This document shows positions 1 to 11,346 of a stretch of DNA of 64,000 bases, piece after piece (positions within the stretch are counted from its first letter, which is position 1; each line of letters starts with the position of its first letter). Origin of the DNA: DASYAE01 sp036501535 (GTDB lineage Bacteria > Actinomycetota > Actinomycetes > Streptomycetales > Catenulisporaceae); assembly GCA_036501535.1 (NCBI GenBank), contig DASYAE010000237.1:1-64000 (forward strand). Direction: 5' to 3'. The translations under genes were made by a program, and so were the position numbers. The notes beneath the pieces are model-generated. The model saw nothing but the letters and a program-made list of their open reading frames with translations. It made no database searches and was not told where the DNA came from.

Positions 1-3
1 TTA

Positions 4-1053
4 CGACGTGGTGCGCGATTGGGGTCGGGATGTGTCGGCCTGGCGAGTTGTCTGCTGGGGTTACCGCTCGGCGGTGCGGTCGGAGACGAGTGCGGCCACG
101 GCTTGGTAGGTCTCGTCGAAGTCTTCGCGGCGTCCAAGGTAGCGCTGGAGGGTCCGCCACTGTTTGTGTTCGGCGTTGGCGTGCTCCACGCAGATCCGTT
201 CGGAGGACTGCTGGTGTCGCTCCTGCTGGTAGGCGGCGAGCTGTTCGCCGGTCGTGTCCTTCTTCGGTGGGAGCGGCGGGGCTTGGACCTGGTCGGGGAA
301 CTGCTTGGCCAGGCCTCGGTATCCGGCGTCGACCGTGGCCTTCACGTCGGGGAACTGCTCGAACAGGTCGCAGATCCCTTCGGTCTTCAGCGCGGTCTGG
401 TCGTGCATGCGCCCGGGGCGAAACGCCCCGGCCCACAGCGTGCGGCCGGCGTGGTCGGTGATGACGGTGGCCTTCTTGGTGTTCTGCTTCTTCTTGCCCG
501 ACACGAACGCCCGACGGCCGGGTTTGTTGGCCTGCGGACGGCGGACCTGGACTTCGGTGCCGTCGATGCGCAGTTCGACACCGGCGGCCCTGGCGTAGGC
601 GAAGACATCGGCCAGGGTGTGAAGCCGCAGGCTGGGGTGTTCTGGGACGGCGAAGCCGCGTGCGGCCAGCAGGGGGCGGACCTCGCGAACAGCTCGGGTG
701 ACCGTGGAGCGGTCCACCCCGTAGAGCACCGCAAGCGCCGCGTGCGGGAGTCCGAGACGCAAGGCCACCAAGGTCACGACCACACGGTCGACGAACACCA
801 GGTCGTGGTCAGGTCCCGCTCCCGGAGCCCGCAGACGGTCGTGACCACGACGTTCCCGCAGTCGGCCCTCCTCGGCGGCCCGCCAGACATCGGCCAGTTC
901 GGCGACGAGTTTGCCAAGACGTCGCGGCTTCAGGCCGGTGAAGATACGCTGGCACAAGGCCGTGCGGCCACGGTATTGCGTCACAACAACACCCAACCGC
1001 ACGGCCTGCCTCATGTCCCGGAAGAGGCCTGATCGTTATCGCGCACCACGTCG
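4..1053. mobile_element. Intact IS5-family (ISL2/IS1031-like) insertion sequence
   Basis: A 1050-bp element bounded by perfect 16-bp terminal inverted repeats: CGACGTGGTGCGCGAT at 4-19 and its reverse complement at 1038-1053. It is flanked by TTA at 1-3 and TTA at 1054-1056, the 3-bp TNA target duplication typical of the ISL2 and IS1031 groups of IS5. One transposase gene on the minus strand fills the interior. Intact repeats, intact duplication and an uninterrupted transposase suggest a recent insertion. It sits immediately beside an older transposase remnant, so it probably landed in existing IS debris. The group assignment is inferred from the duplication and the DDE domain type. Confidence 0.85.
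61..1014 (-). CDS. IS5-family DDE transposase
   Basis: Catalyses cut-and-paste movement of the surrounding insertion sequence by binding its inverted ends. The 317-residue protein has an N-terminal helix-turn-helix region (LYGVDRSTVTRAVREV near residues 98-113) followed by a DDE_Tnp_4-like catalytic domain. Candidate catalytic residues are Asp151 (LRIDGTEV), Asp229 (TVDAGYRGL) and Glu278 (ICVEHANAEHKQW). Length is normal for a single-ORF IS5 transposase and there is no frameshift, so it is probably active. The ATG at 1012-1014 is used; it lies 23 bp inside the right inverted repeat, which leaves room for only a short promoter at that end. Confidence 0.88.
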   Translation of the reverse strand: MRQAVRLGVVVTQYRGRTALCQRIFTGLKPRRLGKLVAELADVWRAAEEGRLRERRGHDRLRAPGAGPDHDLVFVDRVVVTLVALRLGLPHAALAVLYGVDRSTVTRAVREVRPLLAARGFAVPEHPSLRLHTLADVFAYARAAGVELRIDGTEVQVRRPQANKPGRRAFVSGKKKQNTKKATVITDHAGRTLWAGAFRPGRMHDQTALKTEGICDLFEQFPDVKATVDAGYRGLAKQFPDQVQAPPLPPKKDTTGEQLAAYQQERHQQSSERICVEHANAEHKQWRTLQRYLGRREDFDETYQAVAALVSDRTAER

Positions 1054-1093
1054 TTAGCCTTTCCCCGCAAGCGGTTGCAGGAAGGGAGAGACG

Positions 1094-1312
1094 ATGGTGC
1101 GGCGCGTGACCGGCGGCGCAGATCGCGTACGACACGATCATCCGCGGCGTGCACGGCGTGCCGAACGCGCCAATGCCCTGTTGAAGGAGACCTTCACCGC
1201 ACTGCAGATGGTCAGCCTCAGCCCGACCCGCATCGGCGCGACCGTCAAAGCCGCCCTCGTCCTACTCGACCTCGAGCACGGCCGCCCCCTACCCAGCGGC
1301 TACACAAAGTAA
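1094..1312 (+). pseudogene. C-terminal remnant of an IS5-type transposase
   Basis: A 72-codon open stretch whose last 50 residues (ERANALLKETFTALQMVSLS, then a conserved tail ending in GYTK) look like the end of a DDE_Tnp_4 transposase: the catalytic-Glu helix region followed by the usual C-terminal helix rich in Ala, Leu and Val. The N-terminal two-thirds including the first two catalytic Asp residues are absent, so it cannot be functional. It lies only 40 bp from the intact insertion sequence, and it is unlike the end of that element's own transposase, so it is debris from a different element. Confidence 0.6.
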
Positions 1313-1848
1313 CGGTCATCTTGCGCGGAATGATTCAATACGGCGGGACCGGAGCGAGCCGCGCTGGGCCGGGTGCCTGCCAGGGCTCGGTTCGCGGGGC
1401 TGAAGCTCCCGCCGCTCGCCGGAATCCAGCCGCGCGACGCGTCGTGCTCGTATGTCTCCTGATGAGCCGTGGCTGGGCCCCGGATAGGCAGCGTCATGAT
1501 CAGAGCGGCGGCGAGCCCGGCGTCCTGGTCGATGTCGAAGGCCTCAACGATGCACTGCCGCGCCCCGGATCGGCCAGTGATGCGGCTTGACTCCGGCGAT
1601 GACGAGCCGGTCGAGCTCCGCAACGCTCTGCCTCGGTCACATCCGCATAATCGCGCCCTTGCTCGATGCCTTCTATCGTCGCGGCATGGAATCGACGGTA
1701 CGCGGGCTACGGGGTGTGCGCCGTCGCGAAGCACCGTCAAACCGTGGCCGCCCAAGAAGAACTTGCTGACGTCCTCGCTGCAACAGCCAGAACGAAGACT
1801 CCAGTCGTCGCCAGCAGACCCCTGGGAGTTAAGAAGTCGAGTGGTAGG
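1313..1848. other. No recognisable gene
   Basis: About 535 bp between the transposase remnant and the next remnant. Open frames exist on both strands but their translations are low-complexity Arg/Ser/Pro-rich products without recognisable domains. I see no RNA gene or clear promoter. It is most likely decayed mobile-element DNA. Confidence 0.4.
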
Positions 1849-1971
1849 GGCCGGGGCGTTCGTCGCGGCGGTAGGGAAGGCGACGGCTTCGTCGTAAGGG
1901 ATGCTGTTCAGGAGGCAGTGGTGGAGCATGCCCAGGAGTCGGTTGAACAGGTTACGTTGTGCTGCGACATG
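1849..1971 (-). pseudogene. Possible IS110-type transposase C-terminal fragment
   Basis: On the minus strand the peptide NLFNRLLGMLHHCL followed by YDEAVAFP resembles the extreme C-terminus of IS110/IS116-family transposases, where a 'NR-x-x-G-x-LHHCL' helix is followed by 'YDE-x-x-AFP'. Only about 40 residues are recognisable. The frame stays open on both sides but carries no further transposase motif. The match is from memory of the family and short, so the call is tentative. Confidence 0.35.
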
Positions 1972-2011
1972 GCGCCTTCCTTGCCGGGAGGCGGGATGGG
2001 AGGATCGGCGC

Positions 2012-2332
2012 GTGAGCGAATGGGTCTTGTTCATGCATCCGCTGCGGGACGATTTCATGGCGACTATGACCGATGCTGAACGGTCCGCCTTCGAGGCTCA
2101 TGCCGCCTGGCTGCACGGGCTGTTGGCTGAAGGCGTACTCATCGCGGCAGGGCCGTGCTTGGGCACCCTCAACACCGGGATCGCGATCTTCGAAGCAGCC
2201 GACGAGGAGACGGCGCGTCGCGTCGTCGCCGGTGAGCCCGTGACCAGCGGTGGGTACATGCGTGCTGACCTGCGGCCGTACCAGCTCGGTCTGCTGCGTG
2301 GCCGTGACTGCCTGTCAACGGCCACGAAGTGA
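2012..2332 (+). CDS. YciI-like (YCII-related) small protein
   Basis: A 106-residue protein resembling the YCII/dimeric alpha-beta barrel fold, a family of small stand-alone or regulator-associated enzymes of mostly unknown substrate. Visible are the first strand WVLFMHP, a long helix with AFEAHAAWLHGLLAEGVLIAAGP, and the strand GIAIFEAADEETARRVVAGEP that typically follows. The GTG at 2012 is chosen because a GGGATGGGAGG ribosome-binding stretch lies just upstream and the family homology begins immediately after it; the reading frame is open for 37 codons further upstream but without homology. It stands alone among mobile-element debris, so its role cannot be read from context. Confidence 0.7.
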   Translation: MSEWVLFMHPLRDDFMATMTDAERSAFEAHAAWLHGLLAEGVLIAAGPCLGTLNTGIAIFEAADEETARRVVAGEPVTSGGYMRADLRPYQLGLLRGRDCLSTATK

Positions 2333-2449
2333 CCTTGCTGTGCGGACAGCGGATGGCGAGGCTGGCGGACAGCGGAAGTCCAGGCCTGTGCCCACCGATG
2401 TCCTGGTGGGCGGCCGTGGGGTTCCCGCAGGGTCTCGGCCAGGCCAACG

Positions 2450-2698
2450 GACCACCCCCTTGCCGGCCAGGGCCTGGGCGAGGCGGTGCGAATCGCCGGA
2501 AGTCAGGACGAGATGCGCGTGGTGCAGTAGCCTGTCCACAGCAGCGGTCGCAATGGTCTTAGGCATGATCGTGTCAAAGTCTGAAGGGCGAATGTTGCTG
2601 GTCACCGCGATGGAGCGCCTCTCGTATGCGGCGTCTATGATCCGGTAGAACGCCTCGGCGGCCTCGGCTTGGACCGGGAGCATGCCGATGTCGTCGAT
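2450..2698 (-). pseudogene. IstB (IS21 helper ATPase) C-terminal fragment, minus strand
   Basis: Translation on the minus strand starts exactly at the Walker B segment (IDDIGML), continues with a helix (AEAAEAFYRIIDAAYERRSI) and AVTSNI, and ends near LTSGDSHRLAQALAGKGVV. This is the second half of the IS21-family IstB ATP-binding protein. The P-loop half is missing, and beyond the natural C-terminus the frame runs on into non-homologous sequence to 2315. The 5' boundary of homology is the palindrome at 2691-2726. It is non-functional. Confidence 0.7.
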
Positions 2699-2726
2699 CT
2701 ATGCGGATGTCGGCATAGATCGACGA
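2691..2726. repeat. 14-bp perfect inverted repeat joining two IstB fragments
   Basis: TCGTCGATCTATGC at 2691-2704 and its exact reverse complement at 2713-2726, separated by 8 nt. Each arm encodes part of the Walker B segment of the IstB fragment that it begins, on opposite strands. The palindrome is therefore the junction of two head-to-head truncated genes rather than a terminator. Confidence 0.8.
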
Positions 2727-2991
2727 GGTGGGCTACATCCCGTTCGATCAGGACGCTGCGAACCTGTTCTTCCAGCTCATAGCCTCAAGGTACGAGGTCG
2801 GCTCGGTCATGGTCACGAGCAACCTCCCGTTCGGGCGCTGGGGAGAGACCTTCTCGGACGACGTTGTCGCCGCCGCAATGATCGATCGTCTGGTCCACCA
2901 TGCCGAGGTCCTGACCCTGACCGGCGATTCCTACCGCACCCGCCAGCGCCGCGAACTGCTGGCCCAGGACAACCGGATCAGCCAGAACTAG
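2719..2991 (+). pseudogene. IstB (IS21 helper ATPase) C-terminal fragment, plus strand
   Basis: Begins at the Walker B motif (IDEVGYIPFDQDAAN) and continues through FFQLIASRYE, VMVTSNLPFGRWGE, MIDRLVHHAEVLTLTGDSYR and the natural C-terminal RRELLAQDNR. This is the same half of IstB that is present on the opposite strand to the left, but from a different IS21-type element because the sequences differ. The N-terminal half with the P-loop is missing, so the protein cannot support transposition. Its end overlaps the convergent DUF3846-like gene by 4 bp. Confidence 0.75.
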
Positions 2992-3350
2992 ACCCGCGAC
3001 CCCACCGGGTCCCACGCCTCCAGGCGGCGGCGCAGATCGGCGATCTGGGCACCGCGCAAACCGACGGTGCGACCCCACTGGCCGACGGCCCCGGTCACCA
3101 CGGCCGGCCCATGCAGCTGCATCGGCACCCCGCGCTCCCGCGCGAGCAGGCTCGCCGGCCCGTTGACCGCCCTGCCCTCGGCGATGCCGTTCTCATCGAC
3201 CCACAACGCAAGCCCGCCGTCGACGACCAACCGCTCGACCATCGAGCAGCCGATGACGGCGCGAAGACCACGCACGACGCTGACGGACCGATTGGCAGAC
3301 AGTTCCACATCGGTCACGCGCCCGTGCAGGTCGATGCTCAAGGCCTTCAT
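2988..3350 (-). CDS. DUF3846-like protein
   Basis: A 120-residue protein starting MKALSIDLHG with the features I associate with the DUF3846 family of phage and plasmid proteins: a short N-terminal strand pair (KALSIDLHGRVTDVEL), a central WVDENGIAEG loop, an N-G-P-A segment and a late AVVTG strand. The function of the family is not established. The ATG at 3348-3350 has a GAGGG stretch upstream. It lies between an IstB fragment and a sequence like an IS21 end, so it may be passenger or captured DNA. No signal peptide or membrane segment is visible. Confidence 0.55.
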   Translation of the reverse strand: MKALSIDLHGRVTDVELSANRSVSVVRGLRAVIGCSMVERLVVDGGLALWVDENGIAEGRAVNGPASLLARERGVPMQLHGPAVVTGAVGQWGRTVGLRGAQIADLRRRLEAWDPVGSRV

Positions 3351-3413
3351 GGTCGCAGATCCCTCGGGACAAGGCGGACTGGATAGTCCATGCCTGGACC
3401 CAGTTTACCTGCA

Positions 3414-3470
3414 CCCGGGGGGTCAAAATTGCGGGACACGGAGGGGGTCAATTTTCAGGGGTTGTTGACA
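3414..3470. repeat. Possible IS21-type terminus
   Basis: Contains two related blocks, GGGGTCAAAATTGCGGGACA and GGGGGTCAATTTTCAGGGG, then TGTTGACA ending in CA. Ends of IS21-family elements commonly carry such GGTCAAAATT/TTGACA-type repeats and terminate in CA. The HNH-endonuclease remnant resumes directly after it, as expected if the element had inserted in that gene. No matching left end was identified, so this is suggestive only. Confidence 0.35.
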
Positions 3471-3705
3471 CTTGTCGCTGTGCAAGATCCATCACGCTGC
3501 TTATGACGCGAACATCCTGGGCGTGCGCCCGGATCTGATTGTGGTCGTCCGGGAGGCAGTACTGCGGGAGTAGGATGGTCCGATGCTTCAGCACGGGCTT
3601 CAGGCGATGTCCGGTGTGGAACTCGCCGTGCCCATCGTGAAGGCGGACCGTCCATACAAGGCTGCGCTGGAACAGCGGTACGAGGAGTTCCTCACGGCGA
3701 CGTGA
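3469..3705 (+). pseudogene. HNH endonuclease C-terminal remnant with internal stop
   Basis: Reads LSLCKIHHAAYDANILGV then RPDLIVVVREAVLRE, an amber TAG at 3571-3573, then DGPMLQHGLQAM and a tail ending at TGA 3703-3705. CK-x-HHAA-D is the C-terminal half of the HNH motif found in actinobacterial putative restriction endonucleases, and a DGPML-HGLQ segment follows it in that family. The first HNH His and the whole N-terminal part are absent, replaced by IS21-like sequence. The amber lies where homologues continue, so one substitution would explain it. A 41-codon ORF from ATG 3583 is what remains intact. Confidence 0.6.
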
Positions 3706-4546
3706 GAAGCTTCGGTCTGCTGGTCCGGGTGCCCGTGGAAGGCGAATGCCGTCAAGGCCGCTGGGAGCGGGCGCTCGGTGCGCGCGTCGCTGAAGCCGCA
3801 GCTGTGCGGGCACAGACGTGCGAGCAGGTGCACAGTCAGAGCGGTGAAGTGCTGTTCGATCGTGGTGAAGATCGAGGAGCTGCTGCTCAGGCACACCACG
3901 GTGGTTGTCCTTCCGATCGTCTCTGGTCGACGGTTCGGCCATCCGTTGTGGTACTCCGAATTAACCAGCTCCGGGAGGATTGGACTGGAGAACTCAGTAG
4001 AATGATTATTTTTCGCTATTGCGCTGGTCTGACCCCCCTCTGACGATCTTGACTGAGACACCCGGTTTGTCGGGTTAGTCTAGATGGGCGAGACAGGAGC
4101 ATCCCGGGCATGGCCAGCACGACCGATCACGAGCACGACCCGGCGCTGCGTCCGCGGCGGGCGGCGACTTGTCGGGCTGCCGCGTCCTCGCCTTGGCCTT
4201 CGTGTTTCGTGTCGCCATCGATCCGCTTCTCATCGTCGGTGTACGTGCCGGACCCAAGGGTGCCGGGTCTTGCGAGGGCGGCTCGGTCGGCGGCGGACCG
4301 GTTGTCCTTGCCCGCAGCGGAAACCTCCCGGCTGGACGTGCCAGGTCGTCGGCGAGTTGGAGCGGGTCCGGCTGGAGTGATGCGCAGAGGGCGAGGTGTG
4401 CCGCGGCAATGCGGCCGCCGATTCCTCGCCGGGCTGCGAGGTCGACGTGCTGCGATCCCGGTTGGGAGGCTGCGCGAGCCCGACGGCCACGTTCGCCGTT
4501 CTGCCGCATCGAGCGGGACTCGTTGATCAGGCGGCGCAGGCGGCGC
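3706..4546. other. Gene-poor stretch, probable mobile-element debris
   Basis: About 840 bp with several overlapping frames on both strands but no recognisable protein. The part near 3995-4080 is noticeably AT-richer than its surroundings and holds a small hairpin ACCCG/CGGGT (4060-4075), reminiscent of the leader of an insertion sequence, but no transposase frame follows. The helicase-associated operon on the minus strand ends at 4547. I see no clear terminator for it here. Confidence 0.35.
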
Positions 4547-5367
4547 CTATGGCGGTCCGGCGGGTGATTCGGGCTGCTGGGAAGGGGCTCCGAGCAGCTC
4601 CCGGGCGAGCCGGGCCGCGCCCTCGGCGAGGACGGCGAGCTGCGTCGCGCTGATGCCGCTTGCGGCGGGCGGTTCGGCGGGGGCCTCGGCGCGAAGCGGC
4701 GCCGCGGGGTCGGGGCCGCCGGGGCGGGACTGCGGCGTGGCGATGCCGGGTAGCGGGCCCGGGGTCGTGCGGTAGGCGACTGTCGCGAGCACGCCGGGCG
4801 GGTCGGGCAGGGTTGGGCCGCGCAGTGCGCGCAGCGCGGTCAGTATCAGGGGCTTCGAGCGCCCGCGCAGCAGGAGTAGCGCGAAAGGGTCGTCGTCGAA
4901 AACGGTGGCGGCCTCGTAGCAGGCGGCCGCCGCATGCCTGCACGGCTGGTCGGCTCGGCCGGGGCAGGTGCAGTCGGTGCGAAGCTCGCCCCGGCCTGGT
5001 AACAGGTTCTGCAGCGCGCCGCTCCCGGTGGGCAGCTCGCCGTCGAGGAGTGCTGCGAGATGCGCGGCCCGGTCGGCCAGCTCGGCCAGGAGCCGGTCCC
5101 AGGCCGCGTCGTCGAGGACTGGGACAGTCAGGGTCACCGTATAGGGGCGGACCGCGCCACCATGAATCAGGGCACTGATGTTTCCGGGGTCGACGTACAG
5201 TTCGCTGACTTGGCCCGCGCGCGCGTAGGCCCGTCCCCGGATCAGCTGCCCGGCGGCGGCTCCCGGGAGTTCGGCGAGCGCGTCGAGCCAGGCGCTGCTC
5301 AGGCGGCGGCGCCCGAGTTCGTGCTCACGCATGCTTCTGGGGTCGTGCTGGTCGGGGTCGCGCCGGC

Positions 5368-5371
<4 letters not shown>
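4547..5371 (-). CDS. SWIM zinc-finger protein
   Basis: A 274-residue protein with one SWIM-type zinc finger: CTCPGRADQPCRHAAAAC (about residues 132-150) fits C-x-C-x(n)-C-x-H. SWIM proteins of this type commonly accompany SNF2 helicases in actinomycetes and are thought to bind DNA or protein partners. The first 100 residues are helical (LSSAWLDALAELPG), and the last 80 are Pro/Ala-rich and probably disordered. The GTG at 5369-5371 overlaps the helicase stop in a GTGA arrangement, so translation is coupled; an ATG at 5330-5332 is the alternative. It is the last gene of the five-gene operon. Confidence 0.75.
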
Positions 5372-8204
<2,833 letters not shown>

Positions 8205-8208
<4 letters not shown>

Positions 8209-9500
8209 CCGTCCTCCGACTCGTCCACCGCACCGCCCTCCAGATCAGTGTCCTCGCGGTAGTCGCTCTCCACGTCGACAGCGATGGTCTGCGGCCGGAA
8301 GCCCGAGTCGAGCCGCACCAGGTCCCACTCGTTGATCCAGGCCCTGATGTACTGGCGCATCCGGGTGGCGCCGAGTCGCTCCAGCCCCTCGACCTCTGGC
8401 GGACTCCAGCCGAAAGCGGCCCCATGCACCTGCTTGAGCTGCTGGTAGGTCCGGTCGAGCTCGACCGCGTCCGGCGGGGTGAGCAGGGTCATCTCGCGGT
8501 CGATGATGCGCATCCCGAGCACGGCGTCGGTGGCCAGGTCGGCGGAGTCCGCGGCGGTGGAGGCGCGCAGCTTCACCGGGATGGTGTCTTTGTCCCTTTT
8601 GCCCGTCACGACCGCGGCCTCGAAGTCGTCGGTCATCGCGAGCACGGCGGCCAGCGGCAGGCCCGGCGCATCGTGCTTGCCCCGGATCCAACGGGCGATG
8701 CGAGCGTAGGACCTCGCGCGTTGGAGCACGGAGTAGCGGCCGATCAGCTCGACCTCGTCGAACAGCACCAGCCAGCCCGCGCACCCGGCGGCGGCGAGCA
8801 GCCGTGTGGCGAAGCGCAGGCGCTGTTCGCCCAGCGTCTTGACAGACACCGGGGACAGGGCGGTGCGCGCCTCGCCCGCGTCCTTGAGGCCGCGCCGCAG
8901 CTGCGACACGCTGAGCGGGTCGCCGCACCAGAAGCGCACCAGGTCGTCGGCCAATTCCGGGTCCCGCTCACGGGTTTTGGCGTAGAGCACCAGCGAGGCG
9001 GCGAACCGCTCGTTGAGCCCGGCGGCCGGGGACACGGCCCAGCGCAGCAATTCGGCGTAGGCGGCGTTCTGCACGTCGAGCCGCGCGGCGGCCTCGGGGA
9101 TCGCAGGTCCCTTACCCTCGGCGACGATGGCGGCCTCGGCGGCGGCCCTGAAGACCTTGACCTGGTCGTGCAGCGGCGTCTCCTTGCTCACCACCACCCG
9201 GCTGACCGCGTAACCCTCGGCCAGGGCCAGCTGTGTCAGATGTTCGAGCAGGTGCGATTTCCCGGAGCCGAAGCCGCCCCCGATCAGCATCCCCCCGGCC
9301 GTGCCCGCACGGGCCGCGCCGAGCAGTTCCAGGAACTTGTCCTCGATCTCGCTCTGCCCGGAGCCGAGCAGAGCGACCGCATCCGCGCTGGGCACACCGG
9401 CGCGCAGCGCCTCGATCGCCCGCCGGTGCTTGATCGACGGGGTCGCGGCCGGGCCGGTCGCCGTTGTGGGGGGTGTGAGTGTCAGTGCGGGTGTGGTCAT
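8205..9500 (-). CDS. BrxC/BrxD-like (DUF2791) P-loop ATPase
   Basis: A 431-residue ATP-binding protein resembling the BREX BrxC/BrxD ATPase family (DUF2791). Walker A is GGGFGSGKS with Lys81, and Walker B is WLVLFDEVE with Asp248-Glu249. After it come the helical RARSYARIARWI region and a C-terminal part ending in an acidic tail (about residues 405-431). Members of this family act with helicases in anti-phage modules such as BREX and, as I recall, Shango. The ATG at 9498-9500 overlaps the stop of the preceding gene (ATGA). The N-terminal 20 residues are Thr/Pro-rich and probably flexible. Both catalytic motifs look intact, in contrast to the paralogue just upstream. Confidence 0.8.
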
Positions 9501-10522
9501 CGGACCGCCTCCAATCGTACGTCGAGCCGGACGAGCGCGGCGTAGGGGTTGGCCCGGTTGCGGTCGCGGACCTCGTCGGCCACCCGCAGGTGCAGCGCGC
9601 TGTAGGCGGGCAGGCCGCGGCTCTCGTCAGTCACCAGCTCCGGCGGCAGCAGCACCGTGACGAACAGCCCGGGAAGCTCGTCGGCCGCGTCGATCAGCTG
9701 GCGCAGCAGCTCATACACGTCCAGAGCGGCCGGCTTGGAGTAGTAGTGGCCGTCGCGCTGCTCCACCGGCGGGCGCCGCCCGACGGCTACGCGCTCCAGA
9801 TCCAGCCGCAGCACCAGACCCGGCAGGCCCGCCTTGCGGATCCAGCGGGTCAGTGACGTCAGGAGCGGCCGGGCGTTGTACCGGGTGATCCTGCTGTAAA
9901 GCAGGACCGCGCGAAGCTGCGAGACCGGCACCTTTTCCCCGACCAGCCAGGACAGCACGGTCAGTCGGTCGGCCTCGACGATGTCGATGTGACCGGTCAG
10001 GGACTGGCACAGGCGCAGCATCGCCACGCGGAACTCGTGGGACAGCGCGGTGTCGGCGAGGATCGCGGACTCCAGGGTCCGGCGCAGGCTGCGGTAGAGC
10101 TCCATCGCGTCGATTCCGTGCAGCTCGGCGACCGCCGCGACAGTCAGCTCCCGGGCTGCGCGTCCGGCGGCCGGGAAACCAGCCTGCTGATACGCGTCGT
10201 GGAGCACCCGGGCGGCCAGCGCTGTCCAGTCCATCTGCCGGGCGACGGCGAAGAACAGCTGGTCCATCAGGTGGATCCGGGTCTGCGCCGAGTCCACGGC
10301 CGCGCCGGCGAAACCGCCCTGGGCGGCGAGCTCGTCCAGCCCCTCGCCGAAGCGCTTGGCGACCTCGTCGCCTCCGGGCACCACCAGTTTGACGGCGGCC
10401 CCGCCGCAGCGGATGTACGTGCGCAGATACTCCTCGGCGGCGAAATCCAGATACTCGTCCACCTGGTGGCTTCCGCCGCCGCCGGGCAGTTCGCCGCGCG
10501 GCCCGGGAAGACCGAGGCTCAC
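9497..10522 (-). CDS. Degenerate BrxD-like ATPase paralogue (probable pseudo-ATPase)
   Basis: A 341-residue protein that keeps the layout of the DUF2791 ATPases. The N-terminal strand that should carry the P-loop reads VVPGGDEVA instead of G-x-G-KS, and the Walker B strand reads LVLRLDLER instead of LVLFDEVE. Downstream the family-like segments ALDVYELLRQLIDAADELPG and SRGLPAYSALHLRV are well kept, which argues against random decay and for a structural or regulatory role beside the intact ATPase. The GTG at 10520-10522 follows the preceding stop by 2 nt, with GAGGAG just upstream, and the gene overlaps the active ATPase by 4 nt. The reading frame is intact. Confidence 0.65.
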   Translation of the reverse strand: MSLGLPGPRGELPGGGGSHQVDEYLDFAAEEYLRTYIRCGGAAVKLVVPGGDEVAKRFGEGLDELAAQGGFAGAAVDSAQTRIHLMDQLFFAVARQMDWTALAARVLHDAYQQAGFPAAGRAARELTVAAVAELHGIDAMELYRSLRRTLESAILADTALSHEFRVAMLRLCQSLTGHIDIVEADRLTVLSWLVGEKVPVSQLRAVLLYSRITRYNARPLLTSLTRWIRKAGLPGLVLRLDLERVAVGRRPPVEQRDGHYYSKPAALDVYELLRQLIDAADELPGLFVTVLLPPELVTDESRGLPAYSALHLRVADEVRDRNRANPYAALVRLDVRLEAVR

Positions 10523-10524
10523 TG

Positions 10525-11346
10525 CTACTCCTCGCCCTCGTTCGACCGCGCTGCGCTGTTCGGCTGCGCTGTGCTGAAGGACACGCCCCAGTACCGCTGC
10601 CGCTGTCCGCTGCGCGCGACCGTGGTCAGCACGCCCGCGCCCTTCGTGCCCGTGCTGGCCGACCAGCGCAGCTGCCGGGGGCTTCGGGCCGTGGAGGTGA
10701 CACCGCTCTGGTCGAGCAGGTACAAGTCGCGGGCGAACTCCTGCTTGGAGTATTCCCGGGACTGGTTGGGCAGCAGGGTCAGCACGGACCAGACGTCCAG
10801 CAGCCGCACCACTGAATCGGGACTCTTTCCGGAGCCGGCCACGGCCAGCTCGTAGGCGCCGCGCAGGCTGTCGAGGAAGGGCTCGGGCTTGAAGCGCGGG
10901 CTGCGCTCCTGGGTCGCGGCGAGCAGGCCGACCAGCACTGAGGGCCGGATCCGCCGCTCGCGCACCTTGTCCACCTCGACCGAGGCGTCGCCCGCGACCA
11001 CCCGCAGAAGGGACGGGTAGCACATCAGCCGGTCATCCTCCTCGAACATCGCTACGCCGGCGGCCTGCGCCGCCTCCAGCAGCTCCTTGGTGTATCCGCC
11101 CGAGGCGAGGTAGTCCTGTTCGTCGAGGTCGAACGACTCCTGGAGCGAGCGCACAGACTCTGCCAGCTCGGCCGAGACCGTCTCAGCCACGGCCACGGCC
11201 TTGCGCAGATCACGTACTTGCCCGGCCTTCGCCGCCGCGCGGGCCTTGCGCAGCTGCGTGATCGCCGCGCCGGCGGTCTTCAACGCGGCCTCCGCCTGGT
11301 GCTCCGCCCCGGCCAGCGCGGCCTCGAGCGTCCCTTGGGTCGTCAA
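10525..11346 (-). CDS. Coiled-coil protein, first gene of the ATPase/helicase operon
   Basis: I do not recognise a named family for this 273-residue protein. Residues 1-75 are Ala/Glu/Lys/Arg-rich and strongly predicted helical (AAITQLRKARAAAKAGQVRD), consistent with a coiled coil. The middle contains DYLASGGYTKELLEAAQ, MCYPSLLRVV and RPSVLVGLLAATQE, which could be a winged-helix-like segment. The end (RYWGVSF) precedes a Ser/Asn/Glu tail. The TTG at 11344-11346 is preferred because GAGGAG lies 8 nt upstream; an in-frame GTG/ATG start at 11430 lacks a good site. It leads the operon and is probably the adaptor or sensor, but that is inference from position only. Confidence 0.6.
   Translation of the reverse strand: MTTQGTLEAALAGAEHQAEAALKTAGAAITQLRKARAAAKAGQVRDLRKAVAVAETVSAELAESVRSLQESFDLDEQDYLASGGYTKELLEAAQAAGVAMFEEDDRLMCYPSLLRVVAGDASVEVDKVRERRIRPSVLVGLLAATQERSPRFKPEPFLDSLRGAYELAVAGSGKSPDSVVRLLDVWSVLTLLPNQSREYSKQEFARDLYLLDQSGVTSTARSPRQLRWSASTGTKGAGVLTTVARSGQRQRYWGVSFSTAQPNSAARSNEGEE

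Noticed and set aside
1300..2058. 252-codon minus-strand frame as a real gene
   Set aside because: Only about 40 codons resemble a transposase end; the rest has no protein-like features and it runs across remnant borders.
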